A stretch of 64,000 bases of DNA from the NCBI GenBank assembly GCA_008508345.1, contig QNGE01000974.1, forward strand, positions 23,132 to 87,131, given 5' to 3'. Under the pieces are notes generated by a model, which worked only from the letters and a program-made list of their open reading frames with translations, was not told the DNA's origin and did not search any database. The DNA is from Paragonimus westermani. Lineage: Eukaryota > Platyhelminthes > Trematoda > Plagiorchiida > Troglotrematidae. The position numbers and the translations under genes are program-made. Numbering within the stretch: position 1 is the first letter of the stretch; the number at the start of each line of letters is the position of its first letter. Positions 36,245-49,260 of the stretch are shown here, piece by piece.

Positions 36245-36465
36245 TTACTAATGAGTAGTGTGGCAAATTTGTGATTTTAGATGAGGCCCAACTGTGAAAA
36301 GTCAAGGCTTCGGCTGGATTCGAACCACCGACAGACACAGCATGCCACAACGCGGCAAGCGCTCTACCAGCTGAACTACGAAACCACACTGGGAACTCGG
36401 AAATTTTACATTTGTACTGTGTTACTCACCCGTCCCACTGATTCATATGGAATCCACCAAAATGG
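36245..36465 (-). repeat. tRNA-headed SINE, copy A
   Basis: On the minus strand, 36306-36385 folds like a tRNA. The acceptor strands are GGTTTCG and CGAAGCC. The D-arm is GCTC-AGCTGGTA-GAGC (A-box region GTAGTTCAGCTGGTAGAGCG). The anticodon-like arm is TGCC-GCGTTGT-GGCA. The T-arm and B-box contain GGTTCGAATCC. Flanking non-tRNA sequence is shared with copies at 51.25-51.55 and 51.52-51.67 kb, including GAAAAGTCAAGGCTTCGGCT and TCATATGGAATCCACCAAA. The B and A boxes are the expected RNA polymerase III promoter. Confidence 0.8.
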
Positions 36466-39400
36466 TGTTACTAAAAAGGAATAACTGTAGTGAGCATCAG
36501 GAGGTAAGTCGTGTAGCTGCGTGTTGCTGGAACATTACTTTACTGATGATAAAAGGTTACCGAATAGGTTGACACGAGGAATGGTCTTCTGTTTGCCATC
36601 CACAACAATTAATTCATTGGAGATCATCATCGTTTTTTCGTAAAAGTTTTCCGACCAAGGGCCGATTAATAAGTTTAAAAGTTATCCTAATTCCTGTTTC
36701 CACGTATCAAGGTCATCCAGAGTGACCGTCGTCCCGTGTGCAAAATGCACGCAGTCTAAGTGACGTTTAGTGGACACCAGCCTACGCTCACCTAAACGTT
36801 CTTACTGGAAATTAACCTCTTCGTCTGTCAGTAATCAAGCCGGGGACATTTTTAATGAACTATAAGTGATAAGTGTTGAATGGTAAACCGCAATCGTTCA
36901 AATTAACTCAGAAGTTTTCACTGTCACGCTATACACGTATTGAAAAGCTGATAATTCTCCTCTGTATAGATGGAACTCCTAATTTTCTGTCACTAATTCC
37001 TGACATTTTTGTTCCAAGTGTCTAACTGTTTTTTTAACCCATTAAACGCTGCATCACACGGGACTACGAAATGAGAGATAATGTACTGTTTTTCGTTGAC
37101 AACAAAAACCCTAAAACGTCTTTGTACTGTTTCATGTGGTTTCACGTGGTTCAAATGTGTGGGACATCGAGTGATGTATAGCCATGTCACGTGATAGAAT
37201 ACCGAAAGTGCATTCAATGCTGGCGTCATGTTTTGAAGCGTTGGGAAGATGAGACCTATGCACATCCACTAGTTGGCCAAACACGTTCGTCGCCGTCAGT
37301 TTTGTCATCTTCCTACTAAACTACTGATGCTAAACGGGTATCAGTAAATTCCTGCTAATCAGACAGACACAAAGTTAATCATTCAGTTAGTGCACACCTT
37401 GAAATTATGTTGTGTTCTTACGTGTTCGTCGTGGGCACTTAGACGTATGCATATATTTGACGCCAACCATTGTAATATGTATTTGGCTGTAATGTCTGGA
37501 ATAAGTAAAATTTTCGTTGGTCACCGAAGCACCGTAATATCTGAGTGGCTAGCTAAACAACATGGTTTGACGTAAGGATGCCTGTATAATCTTAAGTCGA
37601 TTAATCCGACCCACAAGCTAACTGGATTATTCACGGAGTCCCCATTCTGTTTTGGGTCAGTGATCATTGCGTTAGTTTGTGCCCTTTCAGCTGAAGTTCG
37701 GCTATCCAATGCTGTACAGAATATGACAGAATAAGCCTGGTTCATCCCGCAGATACCAACACGGATGTGTTTGATATTTAGCTACGGGGATGAAGTCAAA
37801 GGATTGAAGGCAGTAAGGTCAAGTTTCCCTAGTTGGTTGGCATCTGTATGACAGCCTGTCACAATACTATCTTCTATAGCAGAAAAACGTATAACAGAGA
37901 AGTTTCCTGATTTAATATAAATGTAGGGATATGCACTAGTGACGAACAAGAGCGAAACATGATTTCGGTGCCTTCTTTCTCTTGAGATGATAAACTTTTA
38001 TTCACATTTCGGTCGGCTTTTTAAAAATAATTTTCTCGCTTATGATAATATACACATCCCAAACTAACAAAAACAATTTGCCCAATGGACTGTTGCCAAT
38101 GGAACATTTCTGTTCCTTTCTCAGGCCGAGTCAATGGAACGCTGAATCAATAATATCTTTCAAACTCATGACCGTACTTTACTGTGACCACTTCACATCC
38201 ATATAAACACAGGCGATTCCGCTGCTGAAAGTATTCGCACGAGCATCTGACATTTGAGTGATTTCAAGCTCTATTTACAGACAAGTCAACCTCAAGTGCA
38301 CAAATTCCTGCATTCTCCGTAAACTGAACACTCAACATTCACCTACCACGTCTTCAGTCAATATGTATATTTTACTTTCGCGGTCAATTTCTGCGTTATA
38401 ACGTCGGGATTATTTAGATACCACACTGAGTAGGATGTAACAAATAATCATATTCATGAACACAGACTAATGCCAATTCCTAACGGGATCGAGCTCTGAT
38501 TATATGTATAGAGTTAGAGATCACAATAAGAAACCGTTCGAAATAAGGCAACTTTTCAAAGCGTGACTTACAGGTATTAAAGTGTTCAGACATGTTTCAG
38601 AAAATAATTGATATCTTTGACAAGAACACGAAGTATCTGGAAAGCAATACAATAATATACATGCATTCATAAGATGCAGGATAAAATCACAATGGGCAAA
38701 AAACAAATTTAGATATAAAACACGAAACGTGAGTCCTTTCATTTCGATAAGATGACATTGATGAGAAGGAATCAAGTCACCCTGTGACTCAACAGATTCG
38801 AAACTGAGAAGAGTCTTGTTTCGGTAAGTGTTCGAGAACATCCATCGAAAAGCTACTATTTTTAATGCGATACCTTGAGGCGGAAGGCAGATCGTCCGTA
38901 TTTCCGAACATTTGAAGCAGACCCCACAAATTAATCAGAAGTGGAAGGTGTCTGAGGAAAAAAATTTCTTTTCGATTAATCACCATCGGGCCAACTATGT
39001 GACATTTGTGTCATCACGGGGAAGAAGAATGGACAGAATACTCATATTTTCATTTAACTACCCCTCAGACAGCAAAGAAACCTCGTCCGTAGTTTGACAC
39101 GGAGAGCTGTAAAGACACAGTGTCGAGACGACCGGCGAGGAAATGATTTTTTTTACCGCGAACACATGCAGCAAATTCCTTCCTCAAAAAATTTGCGAAT
39201 AGACAAATGGAGTGGACAGCATCGAAATGTAAACTCCCTTCTAGAAGAATCAAATTTCGCATTCTGGTTGATGAAGAAGTGATTAAAAATCAGCACAACC
39301 GTCCACAATGTTAAGCTCACACAAAGTCTGTCCAGGTTCTGCGATGATCAGGACGCCGTTTCTCATTTGACACTTCCGGAGGTCAATTCGGTTGCCTAAA

Positions 39401-40311
39401 TGCTCTTCCGTTCAGAACTGTTTGGTGTAATTATGTGCAAACACTCATGATATTCAAAATATTACGTAACTGGTCCGATGGTGAATAACCGAAAACAGAC
39501 TGTTTGTCATACCAACTAGCCAGTTCTGGAATGTCACGTTGAACGGTTTTATGTGAAAATATGCCCGATTGTTGAAATTTCAAATGAAACTACTTACCTT
39601 CTTCAGTAGTAAGAAGTCCTGGAGACGACGCAACAAAATCGGGAGAGAATTGCACGTTGTAGGGCATCAAACTTCGTAATAGGTAGAAAGCACGACCAAA
39701 CGTTTATGGATGTACCCTGTGCATTATTAAAAGAATAGTCGCTTCACGGTTTTTTGAGATAAATAAATGCCGTAATTCTTGAGGAGAAAAACACCTCTAC
39801 GTTAATGCAGTTGTAAGCACTGCTACAATTAAGGGTTTGTAAATATTTTTCCTCTAATCGGTTACAAAACAAAGCAAAGTTGAATGTACATGATAGACTA
39901 ATGGTCCGCCGATGAACCGAAATTTGCAGTAAGCAAACTAAGATGCACCCATGACGTTATCTTGGAATGCTCATCACACAGGCTGCTTTACAACTGATGT
40001 ACGCATGTTCAGTCAAATGTCCCGTTATACATTTCCGCCCAAGGTAAGGAATTCAGAGATTTTATAACGCATCCTGACATTCTGCAACCAGTCTCCTCTT
40101 GGCCTGGAACAATCAGTTGAAGATAAGGGGAATCGAGGATCGAACTCCCAACAGCTCGTGTTACGAATCTTGTGTTGATTTCAAACAGGTGAACTAAGTG
40201 AGTACAAGAGAGACATGTTCTCAATGCCCCGAATGGAAGAGATTTTTGCACGTCTGCAGGAGAGTAAAATAATACTCCTCAGGGACCTGTGTTTTAATTA
40301 CCGACATCCAC
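36466..40311. other. Unassigned sequence, about 3.8 kb
   Basis: No repeat or domain was recognised. A 65-bp minus-strand stretch (38572-38636) has a good acceptor (TGTATTGCTTTCCAG) and donor (CCT/GTAAGT) with one open frame, and could be a small internal exon. This is weak evidence. Confidence 0.3.
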
Positions 40312-40647
40312 AGAATGGTATGGAAGGACAGAGCGAAAGCCGCCTTCTGTGGGAACGACCAGCAACAAGAATTCCTTAAGATGCGGTTCAACCTTTACAA
40401 AGCTGAAGACATCTTCAGACGTCCCTTGCTTCACATCTTAGAGGATCAGGAAGAAGTAACCGCGCATGGGGATGTTATGTTCATATTTTTCAACAAAATG
40501 TCTGAACATAAAAAACGGCTGCTAGCAGTGCTAGATCGAATCAGCGCAGCCAGCCCAAAATTGAGCAGTAAAAAACGTCGAATCGGCTGCAGTTCGAGAC
40601 ACATGGAAAAAACCAACACTTGGCAGAATATCTTCACTTGGTGGTAA
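40312..40647 (+). pseudogene. Ty3/gypsy reverse transcriptase fragment
   Basis: A 110-codon frame with the gypsy RT landmarks in order: LKMRFNLYKAEDIFRR (from '.LPFGL.TAP.IFQR'), HILEDQEEVTAHGDVMFIF (from 'ILED..GV..YMDDVLVF'), then SEHKKRLLAVLDRISAASPK with LSSKKRRIGCSS (from 'EH..RL..VL.RI..AGLKLN..KC.....'). The catalytic YMDD has decayed to HGDV, so it cannot be active. It is truncated by the W repeat about 30 bp downstream. The residues were recognised from general family knowledge. Confidence 0.75.
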
Positions 40648-40678
40648 CGTATTTCCAGAAGCTCACATCAGGTGGATT

Positions 40679-40833
40679 GTGCACAACAAATGCCACCGGA
40701 GGAAGCGTCGATCAGTGTAAATGGACTAACGGACGAGGAACAGGAGGCAAAAATCCTACGATGATGAGCATTAGCCACACTAACAAACCAGTCAAAAGTG
40801 CACACAACGTGTGCGTGGAAACCGTCGCTGCGT
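40679..40833 (-). repeat. W repeat, copy 3
   Basis: The reverse complement gives CGACGGTTTCCACGCACACG, then GTGTGCACTTTTGACTGGTT, then CTCGTCCGTTAGTCCATTTA, then CTTCCTCCGGTGGCA, in the same order as copies 1 and 2. It abuts the gypsy RT fragment and may have inserted into it, or be linked to it. Confidence 0.7.
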
Positions 40834-43800
40834 TTCAGATTAAAATTCCAGTTCTTAAACATGAGCGCGTATGGCGTGAGAACATGCGAATAGGACAGCA
40901 AAGTTCTTGCTTTACACAGTGAGGTTTTTGCTGATGGAACGCCATACTCTGATGCCAGATCGGTGGCCGGAGTATTTCAGACGTCGCTTCACAAGTATCG
41001 CATCATTTGGTCACCAAGTTCTGTGCACTCAAATAGGCTTCTAGTGTTATGTTGGATGTTCTTTCGAGTACAGTGAATTTATCGTTTACAATTAAGCGTT
41101 TATTACAATTATCAATGTACGATCCCATTTCGAGCGTTTACTTACTTCAGCCCAAATAATGAAGCTATCCAAGGCATCCATATGTGTGAATACGTTTTTT
41201 GCATCCACCGCACTTAGTTTTAATAAACAAATGAATCACGTTTTTTAAGCTACTCTTTAAGTTCAAACAGTTAAATGGATAGCAGAGAACGTTTTGTCCA
41301 CGGTCACAACATTCAACTTTCGCATTCATTTTCATCGAAATATGATTTCAAGTTCCTAGTTCGGTTCAGTTACAACCTGTATCAAACGTACCCGAAAACA
41401 GTTCAACCATAGCCTGCACTCATTTGTGGTGTCAGACTTAAAGCATGACAGAAGGATAGAGCAAAGATATGCGAACCAGTTAATTATTCACAAAACGTTT
41501 ACAGTCCATTCACTGTATTGGAATCCGGAATAGATATGTACTTCCCGCTGCTCCATTTTGATTGGTTATTTAGGATAATCGATTGAAATGTTCATCAGCG
41601 TTTCACTTTCTCGTAAGCTTATTTGAAACGTGCCCGGTTTCCTGAAATGAACGTTTTGCAGATTGTAGGGATTATTATCAAAAGATCACTGCCAAATATT
41701 GAAGACACCGTTTGTTTGCCAAGGGGAAATTTGTTGTCAACTCACCTACCGTCTGCGTGCAGGAGAAATTAGGTAGTTTCCAAATGTTTTGATGGTTTAT
41801 TGGAGTATACCATTTAATAATGGAAATTTAAAGTATCGCAATACATTTTTAAACGAAGATAATCACTTTGTTGTAGACATCGCAAAATACGCATGTAGCA
41901 CATTGTACAGTAAACAGGAGACAGGACTTAATTACAAACCCATTCGAAAAACGAACGTACAAAACAAGGTTCTGCAAGTTTTTCATAGACCCTCGCTAAC
42001 AGTCCGTATGGGAATGCCACAGATGTCACACGTACGTGGGAGATTTCTGGATGAAGGAATCCACAGACAGTGAAACTTAACACTGATTGCATAAATTAAC
42101 TTTTGACTGGTGTGACTCATTCAGTAACCGAGTACGCACAGTATGTACGTAAAATTAGGTAAGGTTAAAAGGATAATTAAAATTATGTTTAACATCAAGA
42201 AATCAAATTTCAATGAACGGAAGTTTTTGGGAACAACTCTTCTTAGGCCGATCTCATTATGTAAAATAGTGTTATGGTAAAAATAGTCACTGACAGATGA
42301 GTAACAATTGGTTGAAGCAGTTGGACAGATGACACAAATTCCTTGTGGTCATGCTCACAGAGGTTTGAGCTTATGTGTTTACTGGGTTGAATAGATGAGA
42401 AGGGATCAACTCGTTGCATTGTTCTTGGCTTACTTAATTGGATACGACAATTCTGAGTTATGAAACGATTGTTATTGAACCTGCAAATGCAGTTGGAGCA
42501 ATGTGATGTGGATCTTCTCAGCTGTAGGTAGAATGCACTGCTTGATCTTTTGTGAAGGATGTTATGCGGGAGACCATGTGGAATGTCTTGCCCGCGTCTC
42601 TGTGTTGTTCGCAGTCTATCGGATGAACAAGGATGGATGACAATGTTCTCCTATATATACGTGTCTTAAAACTTTGTTTGTACTTAGCAATATGGATGAA
42701 AATACAAGGAAAGCTCGACTGAAGATTTCGGAACTGTATACCAGTCTCCCAAGTCCATTTTGGATAACCATTTTTAGTGCTGGTACGATACAGCTATGTG
42801 AAAATTAAGGGAGCGGAAACTGTGGATTGTGTAACACTACTAAATTTCAAGCTTTCTGTTGCAGACAGAATTCGGTCCAATCGTGATAGCTGGAGTTTAA
42901 CTGAAGACCTGACCCACGTGTAATTGGTGATGAAATATTCTGTAGCAATAACGCAACGAACTTCGGATATATCCAGGTCTTGGAAACAAAAGTCAGGTCA
43001 GTTCACCACAAAACCGCCTAATGGTTAACAACAAATAATTCTCTTTCCCCTGGAATAACTGAAGTTGGGTTGTGGGAAGTTACAATTTGCATTAGGAATT
43101 TATTGGGGTAGTGAGCACTGAGTTTGTTTTCTGACGAGTAAATTTACGATGTGCTCACGAAGACATCTGCTTGATGTGGCAAAGTGCTTCAAAATCATGA
43201 TTTTGGAAGAGTTTAACAAATAACACATGCATTATCACCCATGTCTTAGCAACGACAGTGGACAGACTCGCAGGTTTTCAAAATTCTGTACCACATAACA
43301 ACTGAGGCAGATAGGAAAGTGTACCTTATTTAACCTCATTCATTCACAAGGGAACCTTTGAAAAAATCATGCTGATTGGAAATCTGCCAAAAATGTGATC
43401 GAAAATTTCGCAGCACTGAACAGATAACATATTGAATTAAATGTTTACTTGATAGGAATAAAACAGGAAAAACCAAATAGTCGTGGTGGAACTGGAAATG
43501 GACAATTTTTAATTTTAATGCACGACATTGATTTATTATTGAACCCGCGGAACAGCCGATGGAAGTTGGTAAATTGCTATCCGAAAGACTTGGTTGAGGA
43601 ATCTAGCCAAATTGCGGGTTATGATGTTACAGATTAAGATCAGCTGTTGGAACACGAGCAATGTGCGAATCGGATCATAATCGACCCCACAACGAATAAC
43701 TCGTTTCAGCTCTCCATTATTACACAACCCACACTGTTAGAGGAGGCCCAGAACACTTCGTGTTTAATAAAAATGTCTCCGTGGTAATATTTACATAACA

Positions 43801-44029
43801 AAATGTAACTAAAATAAAGTGACGTCCACACTCCGTTTACGCAACACAACGAGCTACTTCATTTGCATGTTTGATATAAAGCTTACTAGTTCATTTTTAA
43901 CGCTCTGATATTGCTTGAGTTACTGGGAGTTAACAAGAATTCGTGGAAGTCGAGTGAATCTTGTAGACATGGATACGACCATCCAGATATTTTCAACGTG
44001 GTCTCACTTAATGTTCGAAGGTACTACTC
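40834..44029. other. Unassigned sequence
   Basis: A 94-codon plus-strand frame (41789-42073) has no recognisable domain. No repeats of the catalogued families. Confidence 0.35.
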
Positions 44030-44190
44030 AAAAAAGAACCCCCATGGAACCGGGGTTTGCTTTCGTTAGAACTCGTCAGCAATGAAAATCCTCAACAGAA
44101 TAGTGAGTGGAATTACGTTTGCTTCTTTCAGAGTCAACCTTGTTGATGAATGTTCCAATGACCTCACGTTAAGCGTAATCGAATAATTAC
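44030..44190 (-). repeat. HHR-SINE copy 4
   Basis: The reverse complement holds ACGTGAGGTCATTGGAACAT, CATCAACAAGGTTGACTCTG and then a hammerhead core CTGACGA at 44073-44079 followed by GTTCTAACGAAAGC and AAAC. One base appears lost from the GAAA strand (GAGCGAAAC has become AAGCAAAC), and stem III/I have changed to CCCCGGTTCCATGGGG. The downstream TTCTTTTTTGAG block matches the post-ribozyme region of copies 1 and 6. Confidence 0.65.
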
Positions 44191-45344
44191 ATGTAAAAGC
44201 TGGAATTCAACTCCCAATTCTGACAAAAATATGCACCAGTGGTAAGCTGTAACATGTACGAAACTTCAATCTTGTTCTTAATTTTTAAAAAAGACTGACT
44301 GACTTGTTTGTGTGAATGTGGAACCTTGGAACAGTTGTGTGTGACATTCGATCAGTTTCAACTAATCTCTGTTTATTTTTCATTAAAGAATATTTAATAT
44401 CAGACGGTTGTATTGCAGCAAGAGAAATTTAAATCTAAATAGGGGGGCAATTAGAATAAGTTTGTAATGATACGAAATTCTTCGCGATGTTTTTCAAAGT
44501 ACTGTCAGTAATTACCTCGGAAGAAGGCCGTCTGTTGGGGGGGACGTAGGCATGTTTAATGAAGGAAGACCCGATTTATTGAACGCGTTCAAGACATGAG
44601 TCTCTGTATAAACATGGTGCGTGGTAGCTCACATTATATTCAAAGCTAATCAATGATCGTACTCAGATGAATTTCGGGGTTCCAGTGCCATCGACGCCAA
44701 CTGTTTATGTATGAGCAGTAGTCTCCTCTCTACATATAAGAGATTAACAAAGGCTTCGTGGTTTCGTAGCAGAAAACACTGTTAGTGAACGGTCACAACA
44801 GATAAACTGTTTTACGTACCCGTCTACAATGGCTACAGTTTCGTTTATTCGATGCTCATTAATCACTTTCATCATCTGATTGTTATTAGGGCACCTGTTG
44901 GGTTTCTACTATTCTACTTCAGTTTCTATAGCAGTTATTTTACAGCATATTTTGAAATTCTCAGCACAATAGAATCGCATATTTCTTTTTAACGATCCAC
45001 AAACCGTCTTAGTACTGAACATTATGAATTGAGATACCGCATCACGAGAGTTCTGTTGCCCGCACATATCACACACACACACACACACATACATGGACAC
45101 TGCTGGTTATCCTTCGTCAGAGTCTGATAGAATTTTGTGAAAGAAAACCAATATTTTGTTTACAGCTGAAGTGACAGTATAAATGAGGCGAATATTGAGG
45201 ACGCTGACACCTCCAGGGAAAAAACTTCCTGTCAAGCGGAAGCGTAATTTAGTTTCGTGTAAATTGAACACCACTCAAAATTTATGGTAGCTGTTGCGTC
45301 CCTATAGATATTCCACCCAAACTGTTTAAAAAAGGCGCCAGATA
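44191..45344. other. Unassigned sequence with a (CA)n run
   Basis: A (CA)n microsatellite of about 21 bp lies at 45069-45089. Nothing else was recognised. Confidence 0.4.
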
Positions 45345-45490
45345 TGAGTTCCTTTGTTGTTGGAATTCGTCACTAATGAAGGGATTCGGACTCCGGTCAC
45401 GTGATTTCTGAGGCAACCATGTTGATCATTGCACCACTGACCTCACAATGGACATTAACGAATTATTGTGTAAAACGGTTCTGCCACACT
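45345..45490 (-). repeat. HHR-SINE copy 5
   Basis: The reverse complement gives ATTGTGAGGTCAGTGGTGCA, CAACATGGTTGCCTCAG, GACCGGAGTCCGAATCCC (B-box region) and a decayed core TAGTGACGA followed by GGAACTCATATCTGG. The order matches copy 6. The ribozyme core has lost the leading CT and the GAAA, so it is inactive. Confidence 0.6.
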
Positions 45491-46394
45491 CACTTGTAAG
45501 CAATTAGGGCCCGTGACAAAAGTCAGTATTGTTGAATACAGTACATGGTTTTCTAAAAGTGTTGGTCAAATATATCTTAGAAATAGTTAGCAGGAGACAG
45601 CTGCAAAAAAATTCCACTTTGGGTATATCGATGAACTAAAAATTCGTTATCTGCAACAGATTCGATTCACTGGACATTTTGAACCCAGGAACTCAACAGT
45701 AAAGTTGTAATTTTCTTGAAGATTTCGTAACAGATGTTGTGGTTGACATTAGTACTAGTATGCTGATATTTATGTATTTTTCTAAACACATTAAAAGTAT
45801 TCGGATAATTGTCTCAGTTTAAGCCAGCTAGTTTGGTTAACATTATTTATCAACATTATTTTCAGTAGTTTTAAATTCATAGTAAGATGTATTCTTGTCA
45901 CGCGACATTGATGACAAACGTAGATGCATAACTTACGCTTGGAGAACTTCCTCAGGGAAATGTCTGTAAAAATTTTTGAATGTTCGCTTTATCGGCAACA
46001 TCAAAAATTGGGCGCAACCCCACAATTTCGTATTCACACAATGAAAACATTTTGGATAAGATTGATCAATCTTGCAGTTTTGTTGACATTCTTTATCTTG
46101 TTAGCAGCATGATCCTTGCCCATTTGCTCCCACAAAACTGCTGAACATAAACCGCAAACACTACAACCATCAAGCCATAATTCAGTAGTGTTCGTAAGGA
46201 AGAGTCAGCATATAACAATTGGGTGGTTCTGAGTGCAGAAACTTATCCACGGTTATCCATTTTACTTCAACTCCACTGAGGCTTACTGGCAAACAAAGCA
46301 AGAAACGGTCAAAATTTAAGTGATCTATTTCACCCAGGTTGAAGCAGATTGTTTAGATAAGAAGCGACTGAGAAAGAGTTGAGCTGCATTGGGA
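45491..46394. other. Unassigned sequence
   Basis: A 62-codon plus-strand frame ends in a hydrophobic run (45924-46112) but has no motif or splice support. Confidence 0.35.
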
Positions 46395-46625
46395 TTCAGA
46401 CTAGCAATAAAAATGGCAAACGCGACAGACGCTGAACCCGGTGAACTACTGTGGGAGCGAAGAAATTTCACATTTGGTCTCAGTTACATGCTCGATGCGT
46501 TGCGCTCTATGGAGTGCACCTAATGGCTGGGTAAGCCGAATGCACAGGCAGGAATCCTCGAACAGTTCAAGCTGGATTCCACCGGCACTATCGCCCAGGG
46601 TTATACTTTATTTGTGAGTAGTATG
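46395..46625 (-). repeat. tRNA-headed SINE, old diverged copy
   Basis: Plus-strand blocks TTGGGATTCAGAC, GGCAAACGCGACAGACGC, GAAATTTCACATTTGG and GCACAGGCAGGAATCCTCGA align in order with the SINE copy at 51253-51545. The match CAAGCTGGATTCCACC against CATGCTGGAATCCACC is clear. The tRNA arms no longer pair. Confidence 0.5.
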
Positions 46626-49069
46626 GGAAAACCAGTTGCGATTTATGTAGAACTTATCATCCGTTTACAAGAAAAATCACAGTGGTCGACATTGGCAGGG
46701 AGCATTTTTCTGTATGTCTACGATATACGCCGTGAAGCATATTTCCAAAGGGTTTAATGCCAGTGAGCAATTCAGCAATAGTATGCTATAAACCATTAAA
46801 ACGTAAGGTCACCTTAGACCACTTGAAGAAAAGTCGTCACAAGATATGACTTGCAATACACATAAGTCACGTGCTTTTGGCGAATCCTTAATCGTGTACC
46901 AAATATACAACTTGTACAAAAATGTCAAATGAAATGTTCTTAAATATGGATCTACCAGATTGGTGAGTACGTCTCACAACCAATTCCAAGGTAATCAATA
47001 ATTGTCAACTAATCCACTGTAAACGCATGGTGGGTTATCTGGCCGGTATTTCTGAGCCAATACAAAGATCAATCCGTATTCATAGCCTACCACAGACATT
47101 CGAAATCGTCGATACAGTCCGTAACGATCATTTTGATAATGTGTGTCATCATAAGGCAGATTCCTCTTCCGCAAATATATGAACGAGTGAACTGATCGAC
47201 TGTTTGTATACTTTTTTAACCGATCGGTCAACAAACATTTTAAAGGAACTGACCATGTGATGAACCTTAATTTGTAGGGTAACTTTAATGTTGACGTTTA
47301 TAAACAAACCGATGGGGGTCCCCCTTGAGACAACCACTTTATGATAATCTCCTATGCAAGTTGGGGTGCATAGCTTTCAATACTGCCACAGAAATAAGGT
47401 CAGATGATATTCTCTGTTTTCTGGACGTCTCTATGATTAGAACAACCGTCCGTTCATCGCACGAATACTTGTTTTGGCCAACACAGTAAATTTACGGTTT
47501 CACTTTCGTAAAACATACAGGAAATGTAGTGAATTCTACGATAGTTAGAGCCATAAAAATTTGTTTAGCACACGCAATAAATCGGCAATTACTTCCTTTT
47601 CCCACGCATAACACCAGAACTGTCACCCCGGTGACTTTTCACTGAAGATAAATGAGATCCAATCACACAAAAAAACTTCACGAACTGATAGAAACAAACT
47701 TTCCGGCGAATGTTACTTTCAAAGGATGAATTGGCTAAAGCCTCAACAAACCGGTTCTTTCAGGATAACATTCCGTATGAGCAGATTGACCATATTATTC
47801 ACTGGTTTTCTACGGATCGCCCTGAACCTGATAAATAAATGTCATTCCATAACATATTGATAGCGATTCACTCGTACATTTGCAATCCATCAGCAAACTA
47901 TGTGGATCGAACGAGTTGTCTCCTGTCAAGAAGACCCCATTCAACATGGATCGCGACAGGTGCAACTCTCAGTCGTTCAGTTGACCACAACCATCAAGTA
48001 AACATTAAGTAATTCCTTGAATCTACCAGAATTTTGCCGGTTGCTGTCAGTTCCTCCTGAGATTACAGTTATTGAACAGTGTAACAAAACCTTCTATGTG
48101 AAGAAATGAGCTCATGGGAATTTAAATGTACTAACAGCTGTTATTAATCAGTCCCGTCCCGTACGCGAAATAAGGAAGAACACCTTAGCAAGCTATTTTT
48201 GAGGGTAGGGCACCAATGTTGGGCAGGTGTTTATCGGTAAGTTGACCCAATTTGCAGAATAGGAACTTACAGGTGTATTAGAACTCCAGTGATAAACGGT
48301 AACTTTACCAGTGTAAGATAAACCGAATGTTTCATGCACTACGTGGACGATTTCACACATTCATTTTTTGCTACACGTTTCTATCCACCAATCACTAGGG
48401 ATACCCACTGAGGCTTAGCGCGTCTCAAACGTGTTGAATTTCTTCCTGCAAGTTATCCGGCATGCAGTTATTTTGTGCTCTGCCCGCGCTACAGCAAACT
48501 ACCTTCTTCTTACACTTCAGCGGAACAGAGCTGAGAAGGTGAGCGTATTCACCATTCCCTTTTTTCGTACGGGTTGACCATCCATTTTACGAAGCCTTGC
48601 AACATGTGGAAAAGGCAGTTTGCTAGTTTATCATTTAGATGGTGAACATACTACCGAGGTGCACACGGCTAAAATCAGCTTATGGACTCTAAGTATCATT
48701 GTTACAGATTACTAGATGAAAGTTATGGTCTAGAGATTGTTTGTAGAGAATGCATATATTGATGACCTGACGTAATTCAAATACCTCGGGGTTGGTCGTG
48801 AATTTGTCTGTTGGCTCAATGGAGTAGTCACTGCCACGCCAGTATACTCTCTATATTACTGTACACTGAGTTAAAATTAAACATTCTAACGCACAAGATA
48901 CCACAAATTCTCTCAGTTTTTCGACGGCATTGCCTGTGTCGAAATGGTTGTTTTCAATTTGCTCTTAAAGGTACATCCGTGGATTGTGAGGTTGCGCCCT
49001 AGGAATCCACGTTGCGATTCCTGATGTTCACTAATTCAATCGGTTCAGCTGCTTTGGTCCTTAACTCAC
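46626..49069. other. Unassigned sequence
   Basis: No recognised feature; short frames only. Confidence 0.35.
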
Positions 49070-49260
49070 TTTCATATGTTGGTAGATATCACCCCATTTG
49101 TTTTCAGAATATTGAAGGGTTGAGGCGACAGCACAACTGTTGATCCATATTGAATCATATATGCCCCTCGTATTTTGTTGTGTAATTGTAACAGCTTGAT
49201 GAAGTTTCATAGAAAACACGTTTGCCACACACTGTGTTTCAAAATCAATAAAATAAGTAC
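49070..49260 (-). CDS. Candidate internal exon, unidentified protein
   Basis: Open 191-nt stretch between an acceptor (TTTCATATAG just above 49260) and a donor (AAA/GTGAGT just below 49070). It reads YFIDFETQCVANVFSMKLHQ, then AVTITQQNTRGIYDSIWINS, then STLQYSENKWGDIYQHMK. It is protein-like with balanced composition. The larger open frame extends 94 codons. No family is recognised, and frames of this size are expected occasionally by chance. Confidence 0.25.

Noticed and set aside
36306..36385. Functional tRNA gene
   Set aside because: The cloverleaf is largely foldable but the variable region is long and position 33 of the anticodon loop is C. The same head recurs at 51.3 and 51.6 kb inside a larger shared repeat, so it is a SINE head.
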